Below, piece after piece: positions 1 through 8,193 of a stretch of 64,000 nt of DNA. The notes under the pieces were generated by a model that was not told the origin of the DNA, searched no databases, and worked only from the letters and a program-made list of their open reading frames with translations. How positions within the stretch are numbered: position 1 is the stretch's first letter; each line of letters opens with the position of its first letter. This stretch comes from Candidatus Merdivicinus excrementipullorum (GTDB taxonomy: Bacteria > Bacillota > Clostridia > Oscillospirales > Ruminococcaceae): NCBI GenBank assembly GCA_018716725.1, contig DVJP01000015.1, forward strand, positions 28,766 through 92,765, in the 5' to 3' direction. The position numbers and the translations under genes were made by a program.

Positions 1-1737
1 ATTGCCCGGCGGATGGCAAAGTGCACTGCAAAGCCTCTGGCCGTCAAGCCAAACGCCGGGCTTCCCGACCCACAGGACAACTGCTACCATCTTTCTCCGG
101 CGGATTTCGCCGCCCAGATGCGGGAGTTTGCCCCCTTGGGCATCCGGCTGGCGGGGGGCTGCTGCGGCACTACCCCGGAGTTTATCCGGGAGCTGAAAAA
201 GGCCCTGGAGCCTTTGCCCTGTCCCAGTGAACGGGAAATCCTCCCGGCAGCGGTCTGTTCCCCCTTAAAAACCGTGGAGCTAAATGGCGTGCACATCATC
301 GGCGAGCGCATCAACCCCACCGGGAAAAAACGGTTCCAGCAGGCGCTTTTGGAGCAGGATTTGGACTACATCCTGGCCCAGGGGGTGGCCCAGGCCGACG
401 CCGGGGCGGAAATTTTAGACGTCAACGTGGGGCATCCCGGGGTGGACGAACCGGCCTTGATGGAAAAGGTGGTGCGGGAGCTGCAAGGGGTTTTGGAACT
501 GCCCTTGCAGATTGACTCCTCCGACCCGGCGGCCATTGAGGCGGGTTTGCGGGCCTTCCACGGGGTGGCCATTGTCAATTCCGTCAACGGGGAGGAGGAA
601 AATCTCTGGAAAATCCTGCCTTTGGTGAAAAAATACGGCGCCTTCGTGGTGGGCCTGACTTTAGACAGCCAGGGGATCCCCCAGACGGCGGAGGAACGCC
701 TTGCCATTGCCCGGAAAATTTTGGAATCGGCCCTGTCCTATGGCATCCCTAAGGAAAAGGTGCTCATGGACTGCCTGGCCCTGACGGTTTCCGCCCAGCA
801 GTCCCAGGCCGCCGAGACTTTAAAGGCGGTGCGGATGGTTCGGGAAGAGCTGGGCCTAAAAACCGTGCTGGGAGTTTCCAACATCTCCTTCGGGCTGCCC
901 AACCGGGAACTTTTAAACCACAGCTTTTTGACGGCGGCCATGGAAAACGGCCTGAACCTGCCCATTTTAAACCCCAACATCCCCTCCATGACGGCGGCGG
1001 TGGCGGCTTACAACGTCCTCCACGGCTTTGACAAGGATTCCGCCGCATATATTGAGCGGTTCTCCGCCTCGGAACCGGAGAAGCAGGCCCCGGCGGCTCT
1101 GCCCGGCCATACCCTGGCGGAGGCGGTGAAAAAGGGCTTAAAAGAGGAGGCCCGGCTGAAAACAGAGGAACTCCTCCGGGAAAAGGAACCCTTTGACATT
1201 ATCGACGGCGTTTTGATCCCGGCGCTGGATGAAGTAGGGGCCGGGTTTGAAAAGGGGAAGCTCTTTTTGCCCCAGCTTATCAACGCCGCTACGGCTTCCC
1301 AGGAGGCTTTTGAGGTCATCCGCAAAAAATTGGCGGCGGAAGGGGCCGGGACTGTCAACAAAGGGAGCATCATCCTGGCCACAGTCAAAGGGGACATCCA
1401 CGACATCGGCAAAAATATCGTCAAAGTGCTGCTGCAAAATTACGGTTACCGGGTCATTGACCTGGGCCGGGATGTGCCGCCGGAAACCGTTGTGGAAACC
1501 GCCGTCCGGGAAAACATCCGGCTGGTGGGCTTAAGCGCACTGATGACCACTACCTTAAAGAGCATGGCCGAAACCATCCGGCTCCTGCGGGAATCGGGAC
1601 ACCCCTGCAAGATCATGGTGGGCGGGGCGGTTCTTACGGAAAGCTACGCCATGGAAATGGGGGCGGACTACTACGCCAAGGACGCCAAGCGTTCCGCCGA
1701 CATTGCCAAGGAAGTTTTTGGGGAGGGGGAAAATTAA
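1..1737 (+). CDS. metH: Cobalamin-dependent methionine synthase, 5' end outside window
   Basis: The frame is open from base 1, so the start lies outside the window. MetH transfers the methyl group of 5-methyltetrahydrofolate to homocysteine through cobalamin. Visible domains in order: the end of the homocysteine barrel with the zinc-ligand pair GGCCGTTP near residue 54, a pterin-binding barrel (GERINPTG, about residues 90-345), a helical cobalamin cap, and the B12 Rossmann domain with the DIHDIGKN histidine loop near residue 470. The protein ends right after the B12 domain. The SAM-dependent reactivation domain of the long E. coli enzyme is absent, as is usual in clostridia. Its TAA shares one base with the next ATG, which implies translational coupling to the folate-reducing partner. 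Confidence 0.93.
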   Translation: MARRMAKCTAKPLAVKPNAGLPDPQDNCYHLSPADFAAQMREFAPLGIRLAGGCCGTTPEFIRELKKALEPLPCPSEREILPAAVCSPLKTVELNGVHIIGERINPTGKKRFQQALLEQDLDYILAQGVAQADAGAEILDVNVGHPGVDEPALMEKVVRELQGVLELPLQIDSSDPAAIEAGLRAFHGVAIVNSVNGEEENLWKILPLVKKYGAFVVGLTLDSQGIPQTAEERLAIARKILESALSYGIPKEKVLMDCLALTVSAQQSQAAETLKAVRMVREELGLKTVLGVSNISFGLPNRELLNHSFLTAAMENGLNLPILNPNIPSMTAAVAAYNVLHGFDKDSAAYIERFSASEPEKQAPAALPGHTLAEAVKKGLKEEARLKTEELLREKEPFDIIDGVLIPALDEVGAGFEKGKLFLPQLINAATASQEAFEVIRKKLAAEGAGTVNKGSIILATVKGDIHDIGKNIVKVLLQNYGYRVIDLGRDVPPETVVETAVRENIRLVGLSALMTTTLKSMAETIRLLRESGHPCKIMVGGAVLTESYAMEMGADYYAKDAKRSADIAKEVFGEGEN

Positions 1738-3482
1738 TGGAACCCATCCGGGAATATCTGAAAACAAAGCCCCTGCTCTTTGACGGGGCCATGGGGACTT
1801 ACCTGCTGTCTAAGCATCCGGGGGCCGACCCCCGGTGCGAGCTTTTGAATTTAAGCCATCCGGAATGGGTCTTAGAAATCCACCGGGAATACCAGAAAGC
1901 CGGGGCCAGGGCGTTAAAAACCAACACCTTCGGGGCCAACACGGTTTCCTTGGAATGCGGCTTTGAAAAGGTGGAGGAAATCATCCGGGCCGGCTACGGG
2001 CTGGCCGCCGCTGCGGCCGGGGAAGAATCTTACGTCTTTGCAGACATCGGCCCCATCCTTACGGAAAACGCCGGGGAGGAATACCGGAAAATTGCGGATG
2101 TGCTTTTGGGCTTAGGCGCTCAAAACTTCCTCTTTGAAACCTTCCCTTCCGCCGGAGAACTGCCGGAAATCTGCCGGTATATCCGAAAACAGTGCCCCGA
2201 GGCGTTCCTTCTCACCTCCTTCGCCGTCTCCCCGGACGGATTCACCCGCCAGGGGTATTCCGCCGCCCAGCTGCTCCGGGAAATGGAGCCTTTTGCAGAC
2301 GGGGTGGGGTGCAACTGCGTTTCCGGGCCGTCCCATCTGCTGGGGCTGGCAAAAGAGCTGAAAACCTCCCGGGTTCTCAGCATCATGCCCAATTCCGGCT
2401 ACCCCACAGCCGTTGGGGGCCGCACCTATTTTGAAAGCGGCGCGGATTATTTTGCCGGGAAAATGGGGGAGATGGCCGGGTGCGGCGTCCGGATTTTCGG
2501 GGGCTGCTGCGGCACCACCCCCGCCCACATCGCCGCCACAGCCCGGATTTTGGAGGAAGCGGAGCATAAGAATGGGGCGGATTCCGCCGCGTCCGCCGTG
2601 AAATCCCCAAAAACTGCGCCAAAAAACCGGTTCCGGGAAAAGCTGGAAGCCGGGAAAAAGGTCATTGCCGTGGAGGTGGACCCGCCCGCCAACGACGACG
2701 GGAGCTTTTTCATGGAAGCGGCGGCCCGGCTGAAGGCATTGGGGGTGGACGCAGTGACGGTGGCCGACTGCCCGGTTGCCAGGGTCCGGGCGGACGCCGC
2801 CATGCTGGCGGCCAAGCTGAAGCGGGAGCTGGACATGGACGCCATCCCTCACATGACCTGCCGGGACCGGAATTTAAACGCCGCCAAGGCCCTGCTTTTG
2901 GGGCTGTCCATGGAGGATGTCCACAATATCCTGGTGGTCACCGGCGACCCGGTGCCCAGCGCCAGCCGGGACGAGGTGAAGGCGGTGTTCAGCTTCAATT
3001 CCGCCATGCTGGCAGGGTATATCCGGGCTTTAGGGGAGGAAACCCTGGGAGGGCCGTTTCTGGTGGCCGGGGCCTTAAACGTCAATGCCCCCAATTTTGA
3101 CGCGGAGCTGAAAAAAGCACACCGCAAAAAGGAAAGCGGTGTGCAGATGCTCATGACCCAGCCTGTTTTTACGGAAGAAGCATTGCAAAACCTCCGGCGG
3201 GCCAAGGAGGAAACGGGGCTGTGGATTCTGGGGGGATTGATGCCCCCGGTCAGCTACCGGAACGCCTGCTATATGCACAACGAAATTTCCGGCATCCGGC
3301 TTTCGGAGGAAATCTTAGAGCGGTACAAGGATGTAGACCGGGAGGAAGCCGGGAGAATCGGGGTGTCCCTCTGCCTGGAAACGGCGGGGAAAATGGCCCC
3401 TTGGGTGGACGGGTATTACCTGATGACCCCCTTCCAGCGCATTGACCTGATTGAGGAAATCGTCCGGCAGTTAGGGCGTTAA
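1737..3482 (+). CDS. Bifunctional homocysteine S-methyltransferase / methylenetetrahydrofolate reductase (YitJ type)
   Basis: A 581-residue fusion. The N-terminal homocysteine methyltransferase barrel (about residues 1-285) starts with FDGAMGTYLL and has the three zinc cysteines in GCNCVSG (near 190) and GGCCGTTP (near 256). The C-terminal half (about 300-581) is a methylenetetrahydrofolate reductase barrel (AVEVDPP, ILVVTGDP). The reductase half makes 5-methyltetrahydrofolate, which the upstream MetH uses. The architecture is that of B. subtilis YitJ. The start is the ATG overlapping the metH stop. The last 12 bases overlap the 3' end of the convergent phosphoesterase gene. Whether the N-terminal half acts as a second methyltransferase or only helps MetH cannot be told from sequence. 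Confidence 0.9.
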   Translation: MEPIREYLKTKPLLFDGAMGTYLLSKHPGADPRCELLNLSHPEWVLEIHREYQKAGARALKTNTFGANTVSLECGFEKVEEIIRAGYGLAAAAAGEESYVFADIGPILTENAGEEYRKIADVLLGLGAQNFLFETFPSAGELPEICRYIRKQCPEAFLLTSFAVSPDGFTRQGYSAAQLLREMEPFADGVGCNCVSGPSHLLGLAKELKTSRVLSIMPNSGYPTAVGGRTYFESGADYFAGKMGEMAGCGVRIFGGCCGTTPAHIAATARILEEAEHKNGADSAASAVKSPKTAPKNRFREKLEAGKKVIAVEVDPPANDDGSFFMEAAARLKALGVDAVTVADCPVARVRADAAMLAAKLKRELDMDAIPHMTCRDRNLNAAKALLLGLSMEDVHNILVVTGDPVPSASRDEVKAVFSFNSAMLAGYIRALGEETLGGPFLVAGALNVNAPNFDAELKKAHRKKESGVQMLMTQPVFTEEALQNLRRAKEETGLWILGGLMPPVSYRNACYMHNEISGIRLSEEILERYKDVDREEAGRIGVSLCLETAGKMAPWVDGYYLMTPFQRIDLIEEIVRQLGR

Positions 3483-4283
3483 CTCCAGGACGCAGATTTC
3501 CGGGATATTTCCCAGCCGCACCGGCAGCTTTGTGGTGCCGATGCCGGAACTGACAAACAGATCCGTCTGCCCCCAGGCATACCAGCCCTTGTAAAACCGC
3601 TGGGAACCGGGGGGCAGGATTTTTTCCGTCAAAAAGGGGAGGGTCACCTGGCCGCCGTGGGAATGGCCCGATAAAATCAAATCCACCCCCTCCATGGGCA
3701 GTTCCGCGATTAAGTCCGGCTCGTGGGAAAGGAGGATGGTGAAAGCCTCCGGGGGAGCTCCCTCTAAATTCAGGGAAGGGCTTCCCAGCAGGGCGTCGTC
3801 CACCCCGGCAATGGTGAGATTGCTGCCCGGCACAGAAACCCACTGGTTGCAAAGGACGGTAAATCCGCCCGTTGCCAATATGCTTTCATATACCCGGGAG
3901 GCCCCGCCGCCCCGGTCGTGATTGCCCCAGACGGCGTATTTCCCCAAAGGAGCCTGGATTTTTGAAAGCTCTTCTGCAATCCTGTCCAAATCCAGCAGGT
4001 CCGCGTCCTGCCGGTAGGCGTCAAAAAAATCGCCGCCAAAAAACACCAGGTCCGGGTTTTGAGCGTTGATTTTTTCCACGATTTTGACGAGCTTCTCAGG
4101 AGAATACTGGCTTCCAAAATGGGTGTCGGTGAAAAAGACGGCCGTAAGCGGCTCCGTTTTTCCGGCGGCGGAAACCTCTTGGCGATTGATCCGCAGCAGG
4201 TTGGGTTCTATAAAACGGGCATAGCCGCCAACCAGTATGGCGGCGGCAAATAGAATCAAGAAAAATCGGAAGAATTTTTTCAT
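3471..4283 (-). CDS. Membrane-anchored calcineurin-like metallophosphoesterase (YkuE-like)
   Basis: A 270-residue protein with one N-terminal membrane segment (residues 4-22) and an external phosphoesterase domain. The dimetal motifs are complete and in order: DTHFG, GGDFFD, GNHDRG, and near the end GHSHGGQ. YkuE-type enzymes are extracytoplasmic phosphoesterases; the substrate here is unknown. I chose the ATG at 4283 because an AAGGGGG ribosome site lies 5 bases upstream. A longer in-frame start at 4475 would translate repeat sequence. The 3' end overlaps the preceding convergent gene by 12 bases. Confidence 0.85.
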   Translation of the reverse strand: MKKFFRFFLILFAAAILVGGYARFIEPNLLRINRQEVSAAGKTEPLTAVFFTDTHFGSQYSPEKLVKIVEKINAQNPDLVFFGGDFFDAYRQDADLLDLDRIAEELSKIQAPLGKYAVWGNHDRGGGASRVYESILATGGFTVLCNQWVSVPGSNLTIAGVDDALLGSPSLNLEGAPPEAFTILLSHEPDLIAELPMEGVDLILSGHSHGGQVTLPFLTEKILPPGSQRFYKGWYAWGQTDLFVSSGIGTTKLPVRLGNIPEICVLELTP

Positions 4284-4319
4284 CTCATCCCCCTTTCTTG
4301 GGATTTTTCTGTTTTCGTA

Positions 4320-4539
4320 GGGGCCGGGTCGCCCGGCCCGCATTAAAAATTGGAATATCCCGGAAAAATCGCCGGGACGGGAAACTGTCGTGAATAAATT
4401 CACGACGTCCCCTACAAAACAATTTCTGTTTGGTTTTGGGGAACGATAGGAGAAGAAACCTTCCCAGAACGCCACAGCTTGTCGTGGCGTTCCAGCAGTA
4501 GAATAGGGACACCACAGCCGCGTCGAATTAACGGCCCGG
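4320..4539. repeat. Intergenic hairpin repeats between phosphoesterase and GH2 genes
   Basis: No gene is visible. The stretch holds palindromic modules: GGGCCGGG/CCCGGCCC, a GTCGTGAAT/ATTCACGAC hairpin next to CCCCTACAAAA, and near 4468-4495 a stem AACGCCAC/GTGGCGTT around the loop AGCTTGTC. The right end, GCCGCGTCGAATTAAC, is the conserved edge of a repeat family also found at 6.6, 11.5, 11.8 and 24.3 kb. It abuts a GCCCGG/CCGGGC hairpin that contains the stop codon of the GH2 gene. Confidence 0.75.
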
Positions 4540-6267
4540 TTACCGGGCTTCCATGGCCGCGGGGCGCAGGTTGGTTTCCCGGATGCGGCGGTAGATTTCC
4601 GGGGAGAATTTGGGGGTGCGGTCGTACCGGAACAGGCCGTTCTGCTCCTGCTCGATGTCGTAAGGCTGGGTGTAGCAGAAGGCGCAGATTTTGGGGTTGT
4701 CCAGCAAAACTTTTGTCAGGCCGCAGTACCGGCGGCAGACTTCCTCCTCGGTCTGGGGCGTTTCCCCATAGCCCCATCCGCCCTGGACGCCGGGGCACCA
4801 CCAGGTCCCGCCGTATTCGCTGACAAATAAGGGGAGCTTGCCGTCCCATTTGCCCCATTCCGGGAAATTCTCAAAGGATTCTCCCTGTTCCGTCCGGGCG
4901 TAGTGCTCCGCCATGACGGCGGGGTCCTGCTCATAATCGTGGACGTCGTAAAGGTCCGTCTGCCCTGTGTGGACATAGCCGCTGGCGTCGATGACCAGGC
5001 GGCTGGGGTCCGTCAGCTTGGTCATCTGGTAAACGGTCCGCACCGTGTCTTTGGCGGTCTGGCAGTCGTAGCCCACGTTGGTTTCGTTAAAGGGGCACCA
5101 GCCGATAATGGCCGGATGGTTAAAATCCCGTTTCACCGATTCCATCCACTGGGGCAGGAAAACGGCCAGAGCTTCGGGCCTCGTAATGTCGATGCCCCAG
5201 CTGGCGTATTCGCCCCAGCACAGGTAGCCCAGCTTGTCCGCCCAATACAGGAACCGGGGCTCAAAGACCTTCTGGTGCAGCCGGGCGCCGTTAAAGCCCA
5301 GATCCTGGCAGCGGAGGATGTCCGCTTTTAAGGCTTCATCGCTGGGGGCGGTGTAAATGCCGTCGGGATAAAAGCCCTGGTCCAAAACCAGCCGCTGGAA
5401 AATGGGTTTGCCGTTTAACAGCACCGCGCCGTCCTGCACCTCGATTCCCCGCAGGCCGAAATAGCCTGTTACCCGGTCGCCGCCGGAGAGAGAAAGGGTC
5501 AGGTCATAAAGGGCGGGGTGGCCCGGCTCCCACAGGTCGATAAGGGAGAGGGGCAGTTCCAGGAAAACATGAGGGGCGGCTTTGACCGAAACACGCCCGG
5601 CGGAACGGCCTTCCAGGCTGGCGTCGGCGGTGAGCATCAGCCCTTCCGGACAGCCCTTGATTTCCGCTTCCACGGTAATTTTTCCGTTGCGGTAGTCGGG
5701 GGTGACCCGGTAATCCGCAATATAGGTGCTGGGGACCGGTTCCAGCCAGACAGTCTGCCAGATGCCGGTGGTGCGGGTGTAGTCGCAGCCGTGGGAGTGA
5801 AGCTCGGAGCTTTGTTTGCCCCGGGGCTGGCGCATGCTGCGGACATCGTCCCGGGCGTAAACGGTGAGGATGTTTTCCCCGGGAACAGCCGCTTCCGTAA
5901 TATCCAGAGTAAAGGGGGTGTAGCCGCCCTGGTGGCTTCCCACCGGCTGGCCATTTACCCAAACCTCACATTCATAGTCCACCGCGCCGAAATGCAGCAG
6001 CAGCCGGCCGTTTAAGTCCGCCTGGGCCGCGTTGAACCGGCGTTTGTACCATACCGCCGGGATAAAATCCGTAAACCCGATGCCGGACAGCCTGCTTTCC
6101 GGGCAGAAGGGCACCAGGATGGAACCGTTTAAGTGTTCCGCCTGGGCAAGGCCCCGGGCTTTGCCGCTGTCGGAGAAGTCAAAGTCGAATTCCCACTGGC
6201 CGTTTAGGTTTGTCCAGACCGGGCGGGCCATTTGAGGGCGGGGGTATTCGGGACGGGGGATATTCAT
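4540..6267 (-). CDS. Glycoside hydrolase family 2 (beta-galactosidase/beta-glucuronidase-like)
   Basis: A 575-residue protein with the GH2 layout: an N-terminal sugar-binding jelly roll (residues 1-170, WTNLNGQWEF, VWVNGQPVG, GIWQTVWLEP), an immunoglobulin-like domain (about 170-270), and a TIM barrel. The acid/base glutamate is in GWCPFNETN (near 400) and the nucleophile in FVSEYGG (near 490). There is no signal peptide, so the enzyme should be cytoplasmic and act on imported oligosaccharides or glycosides. Which sugar it releases cannot be decided. The gene stands alone behind a near-consensus sigma-A promoter. The hexuronate genes 6 kb away make a glucuronidase role possible but unproven. 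Confidence 0.85.
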   Translation of the reverse strand: MNIPRPEYPRPQMARPVWTNLNGQWEFDFDFSDSGKARGLAQAEHLNGSILVPFCPESRLSGIGFTDFIPAVWYKRRFNAAQADLNGRLLLHFGAVDYECEVWVNGQPVGSHQGGYTPFTLDITEAAVPGENILTVYARDDVRSMRQPRGKQSSELHSHGCDYTRTTGIWQTVWLEPVPSTYIADYRVTPDYRNGKITVEAEIKGCPEGLMLTADASLEGRSAGRVSVKAAPHVFLELPLSLIDLWEPGHPALYDLTLSLSGGDRVTGYFGLRGIEVQDGAVLLNGKPIFQRLVLDQGFYPDGIYTAPSDEALKADILRCQDLGFNGARLHQKVFEPRFLYWADKLGYLCWGEYASWGIDITRPEALAVFLPQWMESVKRDFNHPAIIGWCPFNETNVGYDCQTAKDTVRTVYQMTKLTDPSRLVIDASGYVHTGQTDLYDVHDYEQDPAVMAEHYARTEQGESFENFPEWGKWDGKLPLFVSEYGGTWWCPGVQGGWGYGETPQTEEEVCRRYCGLTKVLLDNPKICAFCYTQPYDIEQEQNGLFRYDRTPKFSPEIYRRIRETNLRPAAMEAR

Positions 6268-6304
6268 AAAACGTCACTCCTTTGTTGTTTTAGAAAGTAC
6301 CTTT

Positions 6305-6333
6305 ATTATAAAAAGCCTTCCACAAAAAGTCAA
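6305..6333 (-). promoter_or_regulatory. Sigma-A promoter for the GH2 gene
   Basis: On the minus strand: TTGACT (-35), 17 bases, TATAAT (-10). It lies about 38 bases upstream of the start codon. The -35 box lies at the foot of a long hairpin that could end transcription coming from spoIVA. Confidence 0.8.
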
Positions 6334-6360
6334 TGAGGATTCCCGGCGGAATCCTCATTT
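6332..6360 (-). terminator. Stem-loop terminator downstream of spoIVA region
   Basis: A perfect stem AATGAGGATTCC/GGAATCCTCATT with a 4-5 base loop. On the minus strand it is followed by GACTTTTTG, and on the plus strand by TTTTTAC, so it may work in either direction. Confidence 0.55.
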
Positions 6361-6442
6361 TTACAATTTTGCAATGAAATTTTCAGGAATTGCCGGCCTA
6401 TGCGATTCCACCAAAAAGGTTCTGGAAAATTGTGGGATATCG

Positions 6443-6689
6443 GCGGGCGAACACAGTTCGCCCCTACAAAAACGATAGAAAATAAAACCAAACCATACGG
6501 CGAGCCTGTCGAGCCGTCCGGCGGTTAGATAGGAATTGAAACGCCGCGGCGAATTACCGGCGGCGGTTCGCCGCCCTACAAAAACGATAGAAGATAAAAT
6601 CAACCCATGCGGCGAGCCTGTCGAGCCGTCCAGCGGTTGGATAGAGATACCACGGCCGCGTCGAATTGGCTGCCCGGCCTCCGGGCCGC
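6443..6689. repeat. Two copies of a hairpin repeat downstream of spoIVA
   Basis: No gene is seen from 6361 to 6689. First comes a palindrome GGGCGAAC/GTTCGCCC (6444-6463) followed by CCTACAAAAACGATAGAA. Then come two copies of an approximately 110-bp repeat, each with CGGCGAGCC-TGTCGAGCCG and an end with CGCGGCGAATTA or GCCGCGTCGAATT. The second copy runs into a GCCCGG/CCGGGC hairpin that ends about 5 bases from the spoIVA stop codon. Confidence 0.75.
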
Positions 6690-8168
6690 CTAGAGGATGA
6701 AGCAGACCAAGCCGTTGCAGCCTTCGTTGATGATCCGTTCAATGGTTTCCTGGAGCTTCATCCGGGCGTCGGTGGGCATCCGGTAGAGCTTGTTATGTAA
6801 GCCCTCGTTTACCAGCTCATGAAGGGATTTGCCGAAAATATTGGACTCCCAAATCTTCTTGGGATTCTCCTCAAATTCATCCAGCAAAAATTTCACAAGC
6901 TCCTCCGACTGTTTTTCGGAACCCACAATGGGGCTGACCTCCGTCTGAATATCCGCCCGCATCATGTGGATGCTGGGGGCGCTGGCCTTCAGCTTCACCC
7001 CGTATTTGCCGCCCTGGCGCACAATCTGAGGTTCCTCCAGGGTAAGTTCCTCCATGGTGGGCATGACAATGCCGTAGCCGGTGGCCGCCACCTCGTCCAA
7101 AGCCCCTTTGAGCTTCATGTATTCCCGCTGGCAGGCCGCCAGCTCCTTCATGCAGGGCATCAAATCCGCCTCGTCTGTAATGGTAAGCCCCGTGGCTTCC
7201 CCAAGAATCTGATAAAATAACGAGGGCTTCAATTGGATGCAGATGCGGGCCTGGCCGGTGCCCATGTCAATTTTCGGCACGTTGACGGAGGCGATGTGCT
7301 CGCAGCCGGACAAGGCGCTGCCAATGCCGGACAAATCCCGCAGAAGGCGCATTTCCCGGGCGGCCTCCCGGATGGCGTCAAAGACCGCGGTTTTGAGCCA
7401 GTGCCCCTTTTCCAGCGAAATAATCCACCGGGGCAGCTCCACGGCGATTTCCCGCACAGGGAATTCCAAAAGCATCTCCGAAAGCAGGCCCTTGATGTCC
7501 TCCTCCGTCAGTTCCAGGCAGTTGACCACCGCCACCGGGCGGCCGTATTTTTCCTCCATCTGCTTTTGCAGGGCCTTGGTCTCCGGGGAACGGGGGGAGG
7601 CGGTGTTTAAAAGGATTAAAAAGGGCTTGCCAAGCTCCGTCAGCTCCCGGATCACCCGTTCTTCCGCTTCTTCGTATTCCTCCCGGGGAATGTCGGTGAA
7701 GCTGCCGTCGGTGGTCAGCACCAGACCCAGGGTGGAATGGTCGGTGATGACCTTCCGGGTTCCCACCTCGGCGGCCATGTTGAAGGGCACTTCATCCTCA
7801 AACCAGGGGGTCCGCACCATCCGGGGGGCTTCGTTTTCAAAATACCCCAAAGAGCTGGGGACGATGTATCCTACGCAGTCAATGAGCCGCACCCGGGCGG
7901 AGGCGTTTTCGTCCAGATCCACCTGGGCCGCCTCCTCGGGGATAAATTTGGGTTCCGTGGTCATAATGGTCTTGCCGGCGGCGGACTGGGGCAGCTCGTC
8001 GGTGGCCCGTTCTCTAACAAATTCGCTTTTGATGTGGGGGATGACCAGGGTTTCCATGAATTTCTTGATAAAGGTGCTTTTTCCTGTCCGCACCGGCCCT
8101 ACAATCCCGATATAGATATCGCCGCCGGTACGCAGGGCGATATCCCGGTAAATATTCCGATTTTCCAT
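6690..8168 (-). CDS. spoIVA: Stage IV sporulation protein A, coat morphogenetic ATPase
   Basis: 492 residues, the same length as B. subtilis SpoIVA. It is an ATPase that polymerises around the forespore to form the base of the spore coat. The N-terminal GTPase-like fold has the P-loop GPVRTGKST (near residue 21), a switch-like DCVGY and TEPKFIPEEA. The C-terminal tail (EGCNGLVCFIL) is the membrane-anchoring end typical of the family. The ATG at 8168 has a GGAGGT ribosome site. A longer in-frame start at 8204 would overlap sipL. The gap to the upstream sipL is 25 bases, so they form one operon transcribed sipL then spoIVA. Confidence 0.96.
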   Translation of the reverse strand: MENRNIYRDIALRTGGDIYIGIVGPVRTGKSTFIKKFMETLVIPHIKSEFVRERATDELPQSAAGKTIMTTEPKFIPEEAAQVDLDENASARVRLIDCVGYIVPSSLGYFENEAPRMVRTPWFEDEVPFNMAAEVGTRKVITDHSTLGLVLTTDGSFTDIPREEYEEAEERVIRELTELGKPFLILLNTASPRSPETKALQKQMEEKYGRPVAVVNCLELTEEDIKGLLSEMLLEFPVREIAVELPRWIISLEKGHWLKTAVFDAIREAAREMRLLRDLSGIGSALSGCEHIASVNVPKIDMGTGQARICIQLKPSLFYQILGEATGLTITDEADLMPCMKELAACQREYMKLKGALDEVAATGYGIVMPTMEELTLEEPQIVRQGGKYGVKLKASAPSIHMMRADIQTEVSPIVGSEKQSEELVKFLLDEFEENPKKIWESNIFGKSLHELVNEGLHNKLYRMPTDARMKLQETIERIINEGCNGLVCFIL

Positions 8169-8193
8169 TTCAATACCTCCGCTTTCCAACTGT

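Noticed and set aside
2112..2852. 246-codon minus-strand open frame opposite the methyltransferase/MTHFR gene
   Set aside because: It lies opposite a well-supported gene and has low-complexity Gly/Pro/His composition.
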